Part shown: positions 45,039 through 57,225 of the stretch, one piece after another
Layout: each line of letters opens with the position of its first letter
Numbering within the stretch: the stretch's first letter is position 1
Assembly: GCA_904066235.2 (NCBI GenBank)
Contig: CAJFCV020000005.1
Coordinates: 3,219,501 to 3,283,500, forward strand
Reading direction: 5' to 3'
DNA length: 64,000 nucleotides
DNA from: Bursaphelenchus xylophilus
Lineage: Eukaryota > Nematoda > Chromadorea > Rhabditida > Aphelenchoididae
The notes under the pieces: generated by a model
Databases searched by the model: none
Told to the model about the DNA's origin: nothing
Seen by the model: the letters and a program-made list of their open reading frames with translations, nothing else
Translations under genes and position numbers: made by a program

Positions 45039-46597
45039 ATGCCGACGGCGCTTTATAATCGCCCGTTTGTGATTTCAATTCACTTACTTTTCTTCGCCTT
45101 CCACTTCACTATGGGACAACTCAGGTGGTGTGATTACATGGCGGCAATTGGACAGAGGACCGAGGAGTGTGAGCCGGATTCGAAAAGTTTGGAAATTCAG
45201 CGACAAGTGGAGATGAGTAGGTGATACTAATCTCAATTTTGAAGCCGAATAATGAATATTTCAATAAGCTACTGTCATCGTTTTTTTCAGAGATACCGTA
45301 TCCCGACTACAATCTATGTACTGGCCACTATGGTTATTGCTACGCTTCAGAGGAGTGTGAAAGCGGGACGGTGTGTAAACAAACTTTTACGGAGAGGAAG
45401 TGCTGCACCTCGCCTTACAGTCAATGTCCGAGCGTCGATGAGCTTGGATATACATGTCTCAAACATCATCCCACGAATTGGTAAGCACTCAAAGAGAAAA
45501 ATCATTCTTTTTTACGCGAAATTCGAAGAGACATGGCCGGTAACGACTGTTGATTACTGTGCTTGTCACGGCAAAGAGAAGCTAAAATTCTTAGGGAATA
45601 ATGTTTGGTATAGTAACTAATTTTGTGCGAGATTTAAGAAAATTTTAAGCCTTGCCCTTCGAGCACTCGCTCTTTGAATATTACTCATTTCCACAATTTC
45701 AGGTGCCTCCGCGACGACGACTGTGACCCGGCCCGCACCAACCGCTACCTCTGCTGTCCGACCGGCTGCAATTACAACGTGTGTGTGCGGTCGCGCGGCT
45801 ATCGGCCCAACCAGCTCGCCCAGCAGATCAGCATCATGCAGGCCGCCAACAACGGACTGGGTAGGTTGGACGAGCCGGGCTTCCTGGTCTATCCGATCCT
45901 GAAAAGGAAGGACCCGCTCATAATACCGCACAAACCGCCCACCTGGCAACAGAACAGCATTGTGTGGAATTATGAGAAAGAGAGGGAGTTGGCGCGCAAA
46001 CGACATAAGGTAGAGGACAGAAAAGTTTAGGGAGTGCTGTGTGTGGGCGGGAGTGTAAATGCGGTTGCTGGTGGGGCTGGGCACGAAATTTTCGAAGATT
46101 GAGAGTAATGAAGCTAGGCGGCTTCATGATTCAACTGGAGCTGTTTTCAGGCTTAGAACCAAAGATTTTGGCCTTGATTTTTGCCGCTGAAATCTCTGTT
46201 ATGGGTGCTTAATACTCAAATAAATTTGTGGCCATTTTAAATATCATGAATTACTATATCATCTATATTCTTGCTAACACGTATTTTACCATTCACCTAA
46301 GACTTTATAACTCTCAAAAACTTGCACTTGCAGCACTTGCTACTTCAACTAACCCTTAACTTTTGCCCACCTTTAGGAGTTGTTCGCGTCCCTTCAACGT
46401 GTCCGTCGGCGCTATCGCTGGCAGTGACCTGCCAACGACACTACAGTCGTCGTCGTTGGCGCCCAACTACCTCATGGTGCAGCACGCACGACGATTGTCG
46501 GCCGTCGCGGCACGGTGACCGCAGTTGTTGCTCCACGCCGTGTGGCTACAGCCTGTGCGTGACGAAGCTGAGTGGAGGGACTTGGTTCATTGGCTGA
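45039..46597 (+). CDS. Secreted cysteine-rich protein with WAP-like (four-disulfide core) modules
   Basis: Four exons, 45039-45216, 45291-45480, 45703-46009 and 46334-46597, join in consistent phase; ~312 residues. The signal peptide is VISIHLLFFAFHFTMG. Cys-rich module 1 runs YNLCTGHYGYCYASEECESG, VCKQTFTERKCC. Module 2, TNWCLRDDDCDPARTNRYLC-CPTGCNYNVCV, shows the WAP pattern C-x3-DxDC..CC..GC...C. A proline-rich linker follows, then a third module in the last exon, TSWCSTHDDCRPSRHGDRSC-CSTPCGYSLCV. WAP modules often inhibit proteases or have antimicrobial activity; the role here is unknown. The last exon is uncertain: keeping the third module in frame requires the TTGCACTTGCAG acceptor at 46333; the better acceptor at 46376 gives 16 codons and a stop. 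Confidence 0.7.
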
Positions 46598-47542
46598 GAC
46601 GTTGGCGGCGCTCGCTGTGCGGCATTTTTGTCTTGTTGCATCGACACAACGACGGGTCCAGAAATTAGAATAAACATGATAGAAAGTTTTAGTAATTTTT
46701 ATATTGTCATAAAATTTTTTAGCTAATAAATTATTATGTAATTATAAAGAAAATGCTTTGCTTTCTGTTTATTTAAAAAAAATTTTTTTAGTAAAATAAA
46801 TAAAAATTTTTTTGATGATTTACGTTTATATCCATAAAATCGGAAAATGCATAAAATTTAACGTTTTTCTCCATAATTTTAATTTTTGATACCATAGTCA
46901 TCAAAAAATTGTTTATGCTTTGTCCATGACAAGTCGCTAAAATTATGACCTTCAATACTTTAATTCCATTTACGTTTTCATCCACAATTATCGAATAACC
47001 CATAAAATTTAACGTTTTTCCGATAGCCTCGGAATTCGAAAAATTGCAATCAAAAAACCAATATAATGTGAGACCACTATCGGTCACGACTGTCCATCAA
47101 ACGCTCGTTCTAGCGGCTTTATTTTGACTGACCATTCGAACCTCGTGTTTGTTCAAGCCCCATCCCTTCTCCAAAAACCAATTCGAACCATTGCCTCAAA
47201 CTTTTTTAAAACGGCTAGTATTCTGAGGTCTTAATTAGGACATATAGCACTTCATTTTTAGTATGTTCATTTTGATTACTTCCTCATCTTTGTGACCAAA
47301 AGCGTTCAAAATCGAAAAATAAAAATTTTTCTTCTTCATAATCCCTTTGAACCCCCATTCCCCATGCTAAAACCTTGCGAAATTCTCGGAACCATCGATG
47401 TACCGATAAACCCTGATTCATCTCATCAACTGCTTGCTCTTTTCCCCACATTAAACATGCAAAATAATGGAATTTCCCCCAACTTTGCACGAGGTTTTTG
47501 CTTATATAAACGGAAAGTTCGTGGACTAAATTTGTTTCCAGA
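46598..47542. other. Intergenic region with a short direct repeat
   Basis: AT-rich spacer. CATAAAATTTAACGTTTTTC occurs twice (46850-46869 and 47001-47020) in a wider pair of similar segments, perhaps an old local duplication. No gene supported. Confidence 0.4.
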
Positions 47543-49363
47543 ATGCAGCGATATTTGGTTTTGTTGGTTGGCGCAGTCGTTGGCGCGCCGGATCTGGAGT
47601 TCGCAAGAGTTAGCCCTGGCCCGGACTCTTCGGCGCAATTTCGCTCAGCAGTTTTGCCAAGGATCTTCGGAGGGCAAGAAGTGAGGACACCGCTTGTTGT
47701 GGTAAGCGGTGAAATTTACAGAGGAATTACTCGAAATTGAAGACGCAGAATTTCACGAAACTTGGTACAAATTGACAATAACGCTTCCGAAATCTGGTGC
47801 GGTATTCTTATCCCTCACTTTGCAGAAAAAATTGGATTTTTCACCGCGAAATTTAGCAAAAACCAAACAGTTTTTTATCACTGTTTGGCACACAAAATGT
47901 TAGGTCTATATCTCTGCAAACTTAGGGCAAGGTACCTGCCAAAAATCTTTTTTTTTTCAGATAAAATGGCGAAGGTAGGGCCGAAAAACATGACTTTTTC
48001 GAACAGCTCTCTGAATTTAAGTACTCTCCCGCTTGCAAATCCCACCTAACATCTTGTAAGCACCCGCTAAAAACGGGCTGAGATCTTTTGTGATTAAATT
48101 TCAGACTGTGTACTGGAAGGCTACAAAATTATTAGAAAAAAGCCCCCCTCAAACTTCCCATATTCCACATTTTCAGACCGGTCCATACGGCGCGCGGCAA
48201 AAGTACTACAAGCCTCGCAACCGAACTGTCTCAAATTCAAACCCATCAGAACAACAGGCCGACTGCCCTACCTCTCCATTCATCACATATCTCAGCAAAT
48301 CTCAGCAAGAAGAACTGTTCAAATTGGTGAGGAATGCCAGATCTCAGAATGCCGATGAGACCTCAGTAAAGTCATTGATGATCGACTTTATGCGTCAAAC
48401 ATTGGATTCGACAAAGTTTTCGCAATTCGAAGCCGAGAACAGAGAGTTTGAAAAACAAGTCATCGTCAGGCCAGTAGCTCCAGGAAGAGGCAAAAGGGCG
48501 ACAGATGTGAGGAGGATCATCAAAAGGAGACCAGAGAGACATGTTGTTCGGGTAGGTCATGTAAGAAGAAGGAAGTTTTGAACGGCTCGGATTTCCTTTA
48601 ATTTTTAATTTCTGAGAAAAATAGCTTGCGCTTTGCCTGGGTTGTCTAACAATTCAACAATTTGTGTCAGCAAGAGAGTGTGCGTTATGTGGGGAGCGGC
48701 CAGGAAAAGAGTCATTTTCTTCTCAAAGAAAAGTTATGGCCTCTAGAACTGTTCGAATATATCAAAATGGGTGGGGTTTCTTTCACCAAAAGCATTACAG
48801 AAAGGAAGATTGAAGTCTCCTCTAGATCTTCCCCAACCTAGAATTGTCATCTCATGGCAAAAAACAAGATAAGAGCAATTACATTATTCATGGTGTAAGT
48901 GATCTTATCCGTAAATTCTGTTCTTTCTCTGAAATAAAAGGAACATTTTTGGTGTGAAATGAAAGAAGAACACCTCCTCTTACTATGATAACTTATAGTA
49001 GCCATTTTTCTGCCCACCTTCGTGGATACCGCAAAAAATGAAAATTTCTTCGGATGAGAAGAACTTGACACATCAGGGAAAGACTTGGTGTCAACCTGCA
49101 ATTATGACATAGCTTAAGCCAACTATGTCACCGATTTTCGGGCTAAAAATGTATGTTATACTTTTGTAGTGCGCAAGCTAAAAATGTCGTATGTCTCTTG
49201 GGAAATGCCAACCTTATTTTACACAAGATTTATTCAATTTTGACCACATCTACCTTCAACATTAAAAATCTTCTTTTTTCAGAATCAACGAGAAGTCTAT
49301 GACATTGAAGAAGGCGCCCGAATTACAAATGAAATTCCACTTCATCGATTGCCAGTGGTATAA
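47543..49363 (+). CDS. Secreted basic protein of unknown family, three exons
   Basis: Exons 47543-47701, 48177-48560 and 49283-49363, all phase 0, give ~207 residues. Signal peptide MQRYLVLLVGAVVGA is followed by PDLEFARVSPGPDSSAQFRS. Then comes a basic stretch (GARQKYYKPRNRT) and a helical segment YLSKSQQEELFKLVRNARSQ, continuing SLMIDFMRQTLDSTKFSQFE. After this is a very basic part with GRGKRATDVRRIIKRRPER, and an end EEGARITNEIPLHRLPVV. The central helix pair recalls small nematode secreted helical proteins, but no family is clear. KR and RR sites could be cleaved by proprotein convertases. The ATG follows GTTTCCAG by one base, fitting trans-splicing. Confidence 0.6.
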
Positions 49364-50029
49364 ATCCCTTGTCGAGAACATTGGTCTTGGAAACATGACT
49401 TTATTAGCATCACATTTGACTAATCTATTTATTTATTTACAATTCCATTTCTTGTCTGTATATACGTCGAATTTCAGTTCAAAGATTAAAAGTGTAATCT
49501 CAAACATCGAGGGTTTCTATGGCAAAAAGTGCAGAGGAATCAGTGCAAGGAAGTATTAGATGTCAAGAGAACTTACAGGGGATGTTCTCAAAGGGCGACG
49601 CTCAGATTTTATTTTTTATTTTTTAGTATTGCACATGTGTTTTGCTAAGTTCACGTATAAGTTACGGATGTTTTTAAATAGCAGGTAACAGAAAATTTGA
49701 ATTTTTTTTAGATGAGAGAGCATGCGAAATGAGGAGAGCTGTCAGAAAAAAGCCAGTTTCTCGGAAAAAACTTAATTTTCTGTGGAAAAAATCCATCACT
49801 ACAGTATGTAAAAATGGGACAAATTACTCTAAATTTGCGCCAAGTTTCATCAAAATCTCAACGTCATCTTTGGAGAATCTCCCTATAAGCGAAAGCATCA
49901 GCAACTACAACTGTTTTACAACCTTGTCTGGCTCTAACATCTGCACTGATCAAAGATCCTTCTGTCTACCCGTTAGTCATACACATAGTTATAATACTTT
50001 CGATGCCATGTCTTAGAATTAACCAAGTC
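49364..50029. other. Intergenic, with a degraded foldback repeat
   Basis: ~49575-49895 carries the ~450-bp family in decayed form (CTCAAAGGGCGACGCTCAG, GAGAGAGCATGCGAAATGAG, CATCAAAATCTCAACGTC). No gene supported. Confidence 0.5.
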
Positions 50030-51077
50030 TTAGAACTTCTGAATGTGAGGAACCGGCGTTTCCACGCTCACTTCTTCCATTGGGATCTTTTCGCTTTGTT
50101 TCTTCCGCGCCTTTTTCTCATCACTCTTCCTTCCGATGTATTTCATCACTTTGTAGCCCAGATATTGTATAAGCAAGAAGAGGAGGACGGCAACAATCAC
50201 TGAGCCCGTCTTCAGGAAGCCAAACACCATGTCGAAAAAGTGCTCAACGTGTTTTTTGAGAGACTCTTCGCCCGGAGAAAGGGTTGAATTTCCATGGTTC
50301 ACTACTGAAAATAGAAGGTTTTTGAAAAAAATCAAATTATTTTCCTAACAAAGGTACCCCAAGTGCAACGCCCAGATTTACCTTATTGTTAGATTTTGCA
50401 CACACATTGGGCGTGAAATAAAAATTAATTCCTGAAAGTTTTAGCTCGCGCTTTGCAGACGTCGCCGAGATATTGAACGATTTTTTTCGCCGAGAGAATA
50501 CAGGGTCTTACAAAAAACGTGAAAGAAAGTCGGAGGCTATAACTTCTGGTGGAGGCGGCGCAGAGACTTCGTTTTTGGAATACGTATTTTAGCCAGATTT
50601 TAAAATTCAAACTAAGGTCGTTACGACCTTCTGAAATAGGGGCATTCCTACCCCGAAAACTAACGTGGAGTACTGAACGTGGTAAACGGCCAGAGAGAAA
50701 AACACTTTTTGGCCATAACTTTGCAAGTTTCGCGCAGAAAACATTAATTTTTTGTGGACATATTACCCTCTATGGTAGAAATAGGCATGAAACTTTTCGT
50801 GCTGAAATTCGGCAAAAAGTGTCAAATTTTCGCCAACTTTCGATCTAAAAATCTCGGTTGTTTCTGCAAAGCGCGAGCTAGAATTCTCGCATATATCTTA
50901 GAAAAAATTATTCTAAATTTGTGCTTAGTTTCATCAAAATCTGAGCGTCGCATTTGGAGTACTTCCCTTGTAAATAAACTTACTGATATGCGTATTTTCA
51001 ATCTCAATTGACCGTCCATTTGCCAGTAGCACATATCCCGTTAGACAGACAAATATTAAAAAGAATATCCCAGCCAT
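50030..51077 (-). CDS. Small type I single-pass membrane protein of unknown family
   Basis: Two minus-strand exons, 51077-50984 and 50304-50030, joined in phase 1; 122 residues. Signal peptide MAGIFFLIFVCLTGYVLLAN is followed by a short luminal part with an N-glycosylation site (NHGNST), then EESLKKHVEHFFDMVFGFLK. One TM is GSVIVAVLLFLLIQYLGY, then a strongly basic juxtamembrane segment (RKSDEKKARKKQSEK) and a C-terminus PMEEVSVETPVPHIQKF. Function unknown. The single intron is almost filled by a ~450-bp foldback repeat that itself contains another insertion. Confidence 0.6.
50347..50972. repeat. ~450-bp foldback repeat, copy C, with nested insertion
   Basis: The termini ACAAAGGTACCCCAAGTGC and GCATTTGGAGTACTTCCCTTGT are inverted. 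The family sequence breaks at ~50501 (CGCCGAGAGAATACAGGG) and resumes at ~50684 (AACGTGG...GGTAAACGGCCAGAGAGAAA). The inserted part is homologous to 1175-1400. The unit fills the intron of the small membrane-protein gene. Confidence 0.85.
50502..50683. mobile_element. Insertion homologous to the 1.2-kb intron repeat
   Basis: ACAGGGTCTTACAAAAAACG, GAGGCTATAACTTCTGG and TTTTAAAATTCAAACTAAGG match 1175-1400 in the same order, but the hairpin partner found there is missing. It interrupts the foldback repeat, so it arrived later. Confidence 0.7.
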
Positions 51078-52236
51078 TTTTTTTGAAATTAGACGGCCCT
51101 TTTACCCGGCTCGAATACCTTTGAGCGATCAAGGAAATTGTTAGCTCGCGTTTTTCTCCCTTTTGCAACCCAGTCGCGCTCCCGTCTCATCGTTTTCTTT
51201 CTCGCTCAAGGCCAAAGGGAAAGGTGAACGGAGGCAAAAAAAAGTTAGTTACACCATGGAGAGCGTCGTTTTTGTTTTTCGATTCGTTTGAATTCAAATG
51301 GGAAAACGAAGAAATAGATGACCAAATAAGGAGGTTTGGATGACCATGAAATGGACAATGGGGCGAAAAAATAAAAGAAAAATTAACTATAGAAGAATGA
51401 AATTTTAATTTTTTTACTTGGCAAAAATTTAGATCACAATTTTTAACACATACGCAAGAGATGCAACTTGTTCTGTGCAAGACCAAATAGCTGAGATTTT
51501 TAGTTCGAAAGTAAAAATTTGATGAAATTCCCCGCTTTTTTGCGAATTTTCTGTTCAATTTTTATCACGGTATGTAATGTTTCCACATTTATTTTTTTGT
51601 AGAATCGACAAAAATATTGGAAAAAAGCGTTTTTTCTCTAAATGCTCTCCGTGTTTCGCATGCTCTCTAGTCAACAAATTCGTTGATTATCTCGGCTGCC
51701 TTTGCAAGGCAAGAGCTAAAATTTTCAGTTATTCTTACCTATTCTAAGCATGTTTATTGTCAGCAAAAAATTTGAAAGAAATCTGCCATCGCTTTCATAA
51801 ATTTGCTATAAAAAACTTACTTTATTGAAATTTTAACAATTCTTTTCCACACATTTAACGCCCAAATTCAGTTTCTCAAAATTTTATTATTATAGGCACC
51901 TTGCAATCGTAATTTACATTCAAGCAAAAAAGTAATAAAAACAAAAAGAAAATACCAAAAATATGACACCGTAATGAGTTTTCTTGTAACCGAGACTCCT
52001 GGAGAGTAATGAGATAACAATTGTCATACCGGTAGAGTACAAAAAAAATTTGGAAATCGGGATTTTCAAAAATTAAAAATTTTTTTTAACTAAAAAAAGA
52101 TAAAAAAAAATTAAAATTTTTTTTATGCTCTACCAGTATTCCCTTCATACTATACATTCTTAAAGCAACAATAAAAAAAAATAAAAATTTAGCACTCAAA
52201 GTCTTTTTAAAATTCAAAAAATCCTAATTTGGAAGC
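51078..52236. other. Intergenic, no gene seen
   Basis: AT-rich sequence with a degraded foldback fragment at ~51550-51765 (TTTTTCTCTAAATGCTCTCC, CTGCCTTTGCAAGGCAAGAG) and A/T homopolymers before the 3' end of the receptor gene. Confidence 0.4.
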
Positions 52237-55200
52237 TCACCGCTTCTTATCGAAAAGCCCGTAGATGAGAGGATTGACAATGGGATTAACAACGATCAAC
52301 GAGTTGAGGAAAGGCAGCGTAACTGAAGCCACTTGTTTGAGGGTGCCCTCGGATGGGGCTAGAGTGTTCATGACGGCCAGAAGATTGTAGGGCGTCCAGA
52401 AGGTCAGGTAGGCCACGATAATGAAGGCGGCTTGACGTTTGGCGCGCTGAAAAATTGAAGGCAATTACTTTCTTTAATTTTTGGATTTTCAAAAAAAGGG
52501 AAAAATAAATTGAAAAATATAATTTTTAGGTCAGAATCAAAATACAGTTTGAGATTTACAAGACAGTTCAAAACGTGGGAGTTTAAAAGTGAAATAAAAT
52601 TCGAATTTACAGGAGAAGTACCGCAAATACGACTCTCAGATTTTAATGAAACTTAGCGCAAATTTAGAATAATTTTTTCTCAAATATATGCGAGAATCCT
52701 AGCTCGCGCTTTGCAGAAACAACCACGATTTTTAGATCGAAAGTTGGCGAAAATTTGACATTTTTTGCCGAATTTCGGCACGAAAAGTTTCATGCCTATT
52801 TCTGTAGTAGAGGGTAATATTTCCACGAAAAATAAATTTTTTCCGCACGAAACTAGCAAACTTATGGCCAAAAACCGTTTTTCTCTCTCTGACCTCTCTG
52901 ACCGCTCTCCACGTTTAGCGTTCTCTCTCGGCGGCAAAAGTTGTTGAATATTTCGGTGGCGCTTGCAAAGCGCAAGCTAAAACTGTTAGGAATTGATATT
53001 TAGTCTATCCCCGACGTGTGCGCAAAATTTAAAGAAAATTGATATTGTTTTCGATTTTTGGCTTGTAAATCAAAATCGATGTTGCAATAATTTTGGTTTT
53101 TTTGGCATCAAAAACCAATTTTAAAATTCTTTTTGATGACTTTTCGAACCCCTTCCTCACCTGTCTGGCCAATGTAATTGTCTGCAGTGCGAATTGCCCG
53201 ACCATTCTTGGCGTCGCAATTGAACTCCGATGAGTTCCATTGCTTCCATTTTCCAGTTTCAGCGAGCTCCCCGACATTGAGCGGTCTCGATAGCTGGACA
53301 AACTCTTCTTCTTCTCCACATTCAAACAGTTCGTGGTGGCGTCCGGCTCTTGTCGTAGCGATACCACCAGAGATGGGGGTACCTCCGCCACGGAGGGACG
53401 GGGTGTGGTAGTGGGAGTCTTGGCCTCACAATCGTAGGAATTGGTGGGACTGGAGGGCTTTTTGTAGCGTCCGCTGGTGAAAAGGCACTCCATTAGGCTG
53501 GATTTCCAGGTGGATTCTGAAAAATTGAAAGGGTAAAATTTGCAAAAATAAGAAAAATTTTCAAAAAAATGGTGACAAATTAATTTTTCTTAAAAAAATC
53601 CAAAAAATTGGTCATTATGACATAAAAATTCGATAATTAGATGTTTGATTATGTCATCAAAAAAATTTTTTTTTGCAAAATTGAATTTAAATGTCATCAA
53701 AATAAAATTTTTTTTATTAAAAAAAATTTTTTTTTTAATTTCAAAAATTTTTTTTTTATTTTTTTTCAAAATTTCAAAAATTAATCCCAAAAAATCCCAA
53801 ACAGTACCATGTCGAAGCATACCTCCCACACTCTTCGGCGTAAACTGATTCAGCAGGCAAAGCACCAACGCATACGAGGCAACAATGATTAAGGCGGGTA
53901 CCCAAAACACGAACAACAAATGCGCAATGTTGTAGATGCGTTCCCAACGAAGCACCTGATGGAATCGCTCAATGAGGTCTTTGTTTTCGATTGGCGTCAG
54001 CTTTTGCGTGCTGATTTGGATGTCGATTTCGTAGCTGATTATCGTCCACACCGGGGTGCACTGTCTAAAACGAGAATTTATTTTCTTTATTTTTTATTTT
54101 TTTTAATATTGAAAAAACTTAAAAATTTTTGTTTTTTACTATGCCAAAATCACAAAAAAAATCTCAATTTTTATTTTTTTTTTCATTTTTCTAAAATTTT
54201 CCCAATTTTTTTCTTCGCATTTACCGTAGGCCAGACATCTTTGGCGAAGTGTTTTGGCGTATTATTGGAGAATGCTAATAGTTTTGCAACACAATTTTCA
54301 TTTCTTTTTTGGGAGCCGTTCCCACTGTTCTTAATTATATATTAATTTATGCAAAGGCTCGAGGGGAATGAGCAAAAATGAAAAAAACTGCTAACTCAAC
54401 GAGGAAAATTTTGGCAAAAATTTTTTTTTATTTTTAAAATGTAAAAAAATTATAAAAAAATACAATTAATTTGCATTATTAAAAAAATAAAAAAATTTTA
54501 TATTTAAAATGTAAAAAATATATAAAAAATTGAAATTAATTTTTATTATTAAAAAAATAATTTTTATTATTTAAAAAATATTTTTTTTATTTTTAAAATA
54601 TAAAAAAATTAAAAAAAATTGAAATTCATTTTTATAATTAAAAAAATATTTATTTTTATTTTTATCAATTAAAGTAAGTTCTCTGATTTTTCAGACATCA
54701 TTTTCTCTCAAAAATTTATTTCGAATTAAATATTTCAGGGATTAAAGAAACGAATTCCAAAATGATGTCCCGTTTCCTTATAAACAATAATCCCCTCAGG
54801 GCCGATTCCCTTCGAGACATTGGGCATTCGCAAAGGGATAATCTACAGAGACTCCCACAGTGTTACACGGGAACATGGCTGTGAATTTTGGTGGAAAAAA
54901 TGCGAAAATATTAGAATTCAAAAATTTTTATTTTTATTTTTTGTTCCTCTCTTGATAAAAATTCTTAATGCCTAGAGGCATTCGCCAAAAAACAAAAAGG
55001 AAATGAAAGATTCAAAAGTTAAAAAATAGTAATTTTTTTAAATAAAATTTTCAAAAAATTATTCTTTGACTTACTTGAAATTCCCCATGCCCGGAGGCTC
55101 GAAAACTCGGAAGACGAACGACTGTGGGACACTGAGGAAGAATGCGAACACCCAGGCCACCACCAGCATCTTCCAACATCGCATATACGAGCGGCGAGAG

Positions 55201-56075
55201 GCTTTTAGTGTACTAAAAAAGAAAATATTTTTTTTTGATAATAAAAATTTATTTTTGATTTTTTTTATAACTCACCTCAAATTGTAGGTGCCAAAAACTC
55301 GATCAATGGCAATGCAGGCAACAACGAACGAATTTAGGTAGAACCCGAAGGTGTGGAAGAATTTGCAGAGACGGCAGAGAAAGTCGCCGCCGTACCACTG
55401 AAAAAATAAAAAATTTTTATAAAACAGCTGGAAAAACATGACGAAAATTTACTACATGATATTTTAAAAGATATATGAGATCCTCAAAGTCTTTTAGCTG
55501 CTATTTTACCTCAAATAATCAAAAAAAATTTTAATTTTTTCGAGATTTATTATACAAACTTATTAATAAAAAGTTTCCCTACTTGATATGTGACCATCCA
55601 AATGATTTGTGAGGTGGTGTAAACGAACATTGTCAGCAAGTCCGCGATGTTCAAATTCAGCCTCAACAGCGTGATCTGCGCGGCGGAGCGTGCCGCGGTC
55701 GCCGAGTTCTTCGTTTTCTTCATGTTTTTGAGGAGCCGGTAAAAGGAGACGGCGTTTAGTGGGCCACCGATCAACAGGCATACTGTGTAGATGATTATTT
55801 CTAGCTGGAAACAAAGAAAATTATAATCTACCATAACGTATTGTACTTGAAAACTCAAAAAATCAAATTTTTAGGTACTTTCAAAATTTTTGCTTTAACA
55901 AAAAATGAAATTAATTAAAATTTAAAAAAAATTTTTTTTTGAAAATTTTTTTATGCTATCTTGTACCAACTAGCTTTTTTTATCACCTATCAGCCCTTAC
56001 CATCTCCGTAAACGACCGCGTTGGCATGGCGGGCGCCGTCGGCGTCGACGACAGCCATTCGCTGTCATTGTTCAT
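52237..56075 (-). CDS. Rhodopsin-family neuropeptide GPCR, GnRH/AKH-receptor-like
   Basis: Seven minus-strand exons in phase: 56075-56001, 55804-55583, 55397-55276, 55212-55075, 54064-53823, 53516-53161 and 52446-52237; ~454 residues. TM1 IIIYTVCLLIGGPLNAVSFY with the GN-equivalent GPLN; TM2 NLNIADLLTMFVYTTSQIIW; WYGGDFLCRLCKFF before TM3 with the conserved Cys; IDRVF in place of DRY; TM4 MLVVAWVFAFFLSVPQSF with the conserved Trp; a Cys in loop 2 (QCTPVW); TM5 IAHLLFVFWVPALIIVASY; a long Ser/Thr-rich loop 3 (~120 residues); TM6 FIIVAYLTFWTPYN; TM7 NPIVNPLIYGLF. The pattern best fits nematode GnRH-receptor-related (gnrr) proteins; vasopressin/nematocin receptors are the alternative. The C-tail is very short (DKKR). 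The ATG directly follows ATGTTTTAG, fitting trans-splicing. Confidence 0.85.
52609..53038. repeat. ~450-bp foldback repeat, copy D, in a receptor intron
   Basis: Starts ACAGGAGAAGTACCGCAAAT and runs through the family in the reverse orientation to GCAAAATTTAAAGAAAAT; the other terminal repeat is missing. It fills most of the intron between the loop-3 exon and the TM6-TM7 exon, ending ~120 bases from the upstream exon. Confidence 0.75.
54065..55074. repeat. A/T low-complexity intron sequence
   Basis: The receptor intron between the TM4 and TM5 exons. About 54415-54660 is a run of AAAAAATTTTTATT-type tracts in three or four imperfect tandem units of ~60-65 bases (TTTAAAATGTAAAAAA..TATAAAAAA..GAAATTAATTT). 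Confidence 0.6.
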
Positions 56076-56582
56076 CTAAAACATTCGCATGAAAAACAAC
56101 GCAAAAACAGGACAATTCGAACGGAAAAGTTCATCACGAACGTCCCTCATTAAAGGCGCGGAACTCGAGAAAAATGTGGAAACAGAGTCGGCGGAAACAA
56201 GTGAATGATGACAGCCGAAATTAAAGATATTCCCGAGGCGCTTTGGGAATTATTCAACTCTTTTCGGCCAAGTTACAAACAAAATAGGGCTTCTTGGAAT
56301 GTAAGGTGAAATTAAAGAACTGTTGGAAGAGTTATATTCAAATGATCTTTAGGGAGAAAAATACATGAAAACTTTTGGGGAGGGATGAAATATTTATGGT
56401 GATAAATATTATAAATAAAGAAACAGTCCAAGATATAAGTCTTTCGGGAAAATGGTGGTCGAAATGTGGCTGCACCAATCACGTCTTTGAAGTGAAAAAC
56501 AATTTGAGTTTGTCGCGACACAATTCATTTTCCCGCCGGCGATGCGACATTTTGAGTGGAAAAATTATGATTGTTAATTCCC

Positions 56583-56760
56583 TATATATAAAAGCGTCGC
56601 TATGACCTAACGAGTCTTGCCGGACCCGCTAGCCTACCCATCCTACCAAGCCTTATTCGTCTGCCTTAAGGGCACCACGAGAGCAATCTACAATAAATAT
56701 AAATCACAGCAATTTATTGGCCTTCTACTAACGGGGCTATCCTAAGCAATGGCCTAGGAA
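56583..56760 (+). promoter_or_regulatory. TATA-box plus AATAAA module, possibly part of a solo LTR
   Basis: CTATATATAAAAGCG at ~56583-56595 is a good TATA box. A GC-richer stretch without coding character follows, then AATAAATATAAA at 56692, a poly(A) signal ~100 bases on. A TATA box and poly(A) signal this close, with no gene between, is the layout of an LTR's U3-R. No LTR termini or second copy could be found. Confidence 0.3.
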
Positions 56761-56855
56761 ACTTGCCCTTGGCTCCAGCCTACCCCTCACACGGAGCGCG
56801 GTGACGCCGCTCCTTCCCACTGACTCCGGACTTCGCCGCTTCACTTTGCGTGCTA

Positions 56856-57105
56856 CAGTGGCTGACCTGATCCAGCGGCAAACAACGTAGCATTTTGCAT
56901 CCAGGAAGTACCAAAAATGTAGCAAAATACCTCCTTCTCCAAGTGAAAAAACTTTCAAAAGCGCGCCTGGTCTTTTTGTGCCGAAAAGGGCGCGCTTTTC
57001 AAAACGGGGGTTTTTAGTTGGAGAGGGAGGCATTTTGCTACATTTTTTGATACTTCAATAATGCAAAATGGTATGTTTTTTGCCACTGGATCAGGTGCCT
57101 ACCTG
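56856..57105. mobile_element. Tc1-like foldback MITE, CAGTGGCGGACC family, copy 7
   Basis: Left CAGTGGCTGACCTGATCCAG after TA; right CACTGGATCAGGTGCCTACC..TG before TA. Inner arms GCGCGCCTGGTCTTTTTGTG..GGGCGCGCTTTT pair. The orientation of the inner palindrome differs slightly from other copies. Confidence 0.8.
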
Positions 57106-57225
57106 TATTTTTCCGACAGACTGATAAATGAATGAATTTTAATGAAAATGGATAAAGACTGAAAATAGAATTTTCTAAGACATGTAAAAAATGTTAGTTC
57201 GCCTGTTTAGGAACAATGGAGAGCT

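Noticed and set aside
44878..45078. Open frames on both strands just before the WAP-like gene
   Set aside because: They overlap each other and the first WAP-like exon, and have no signal peptide or splice support; likely promoter or 5' UTR.
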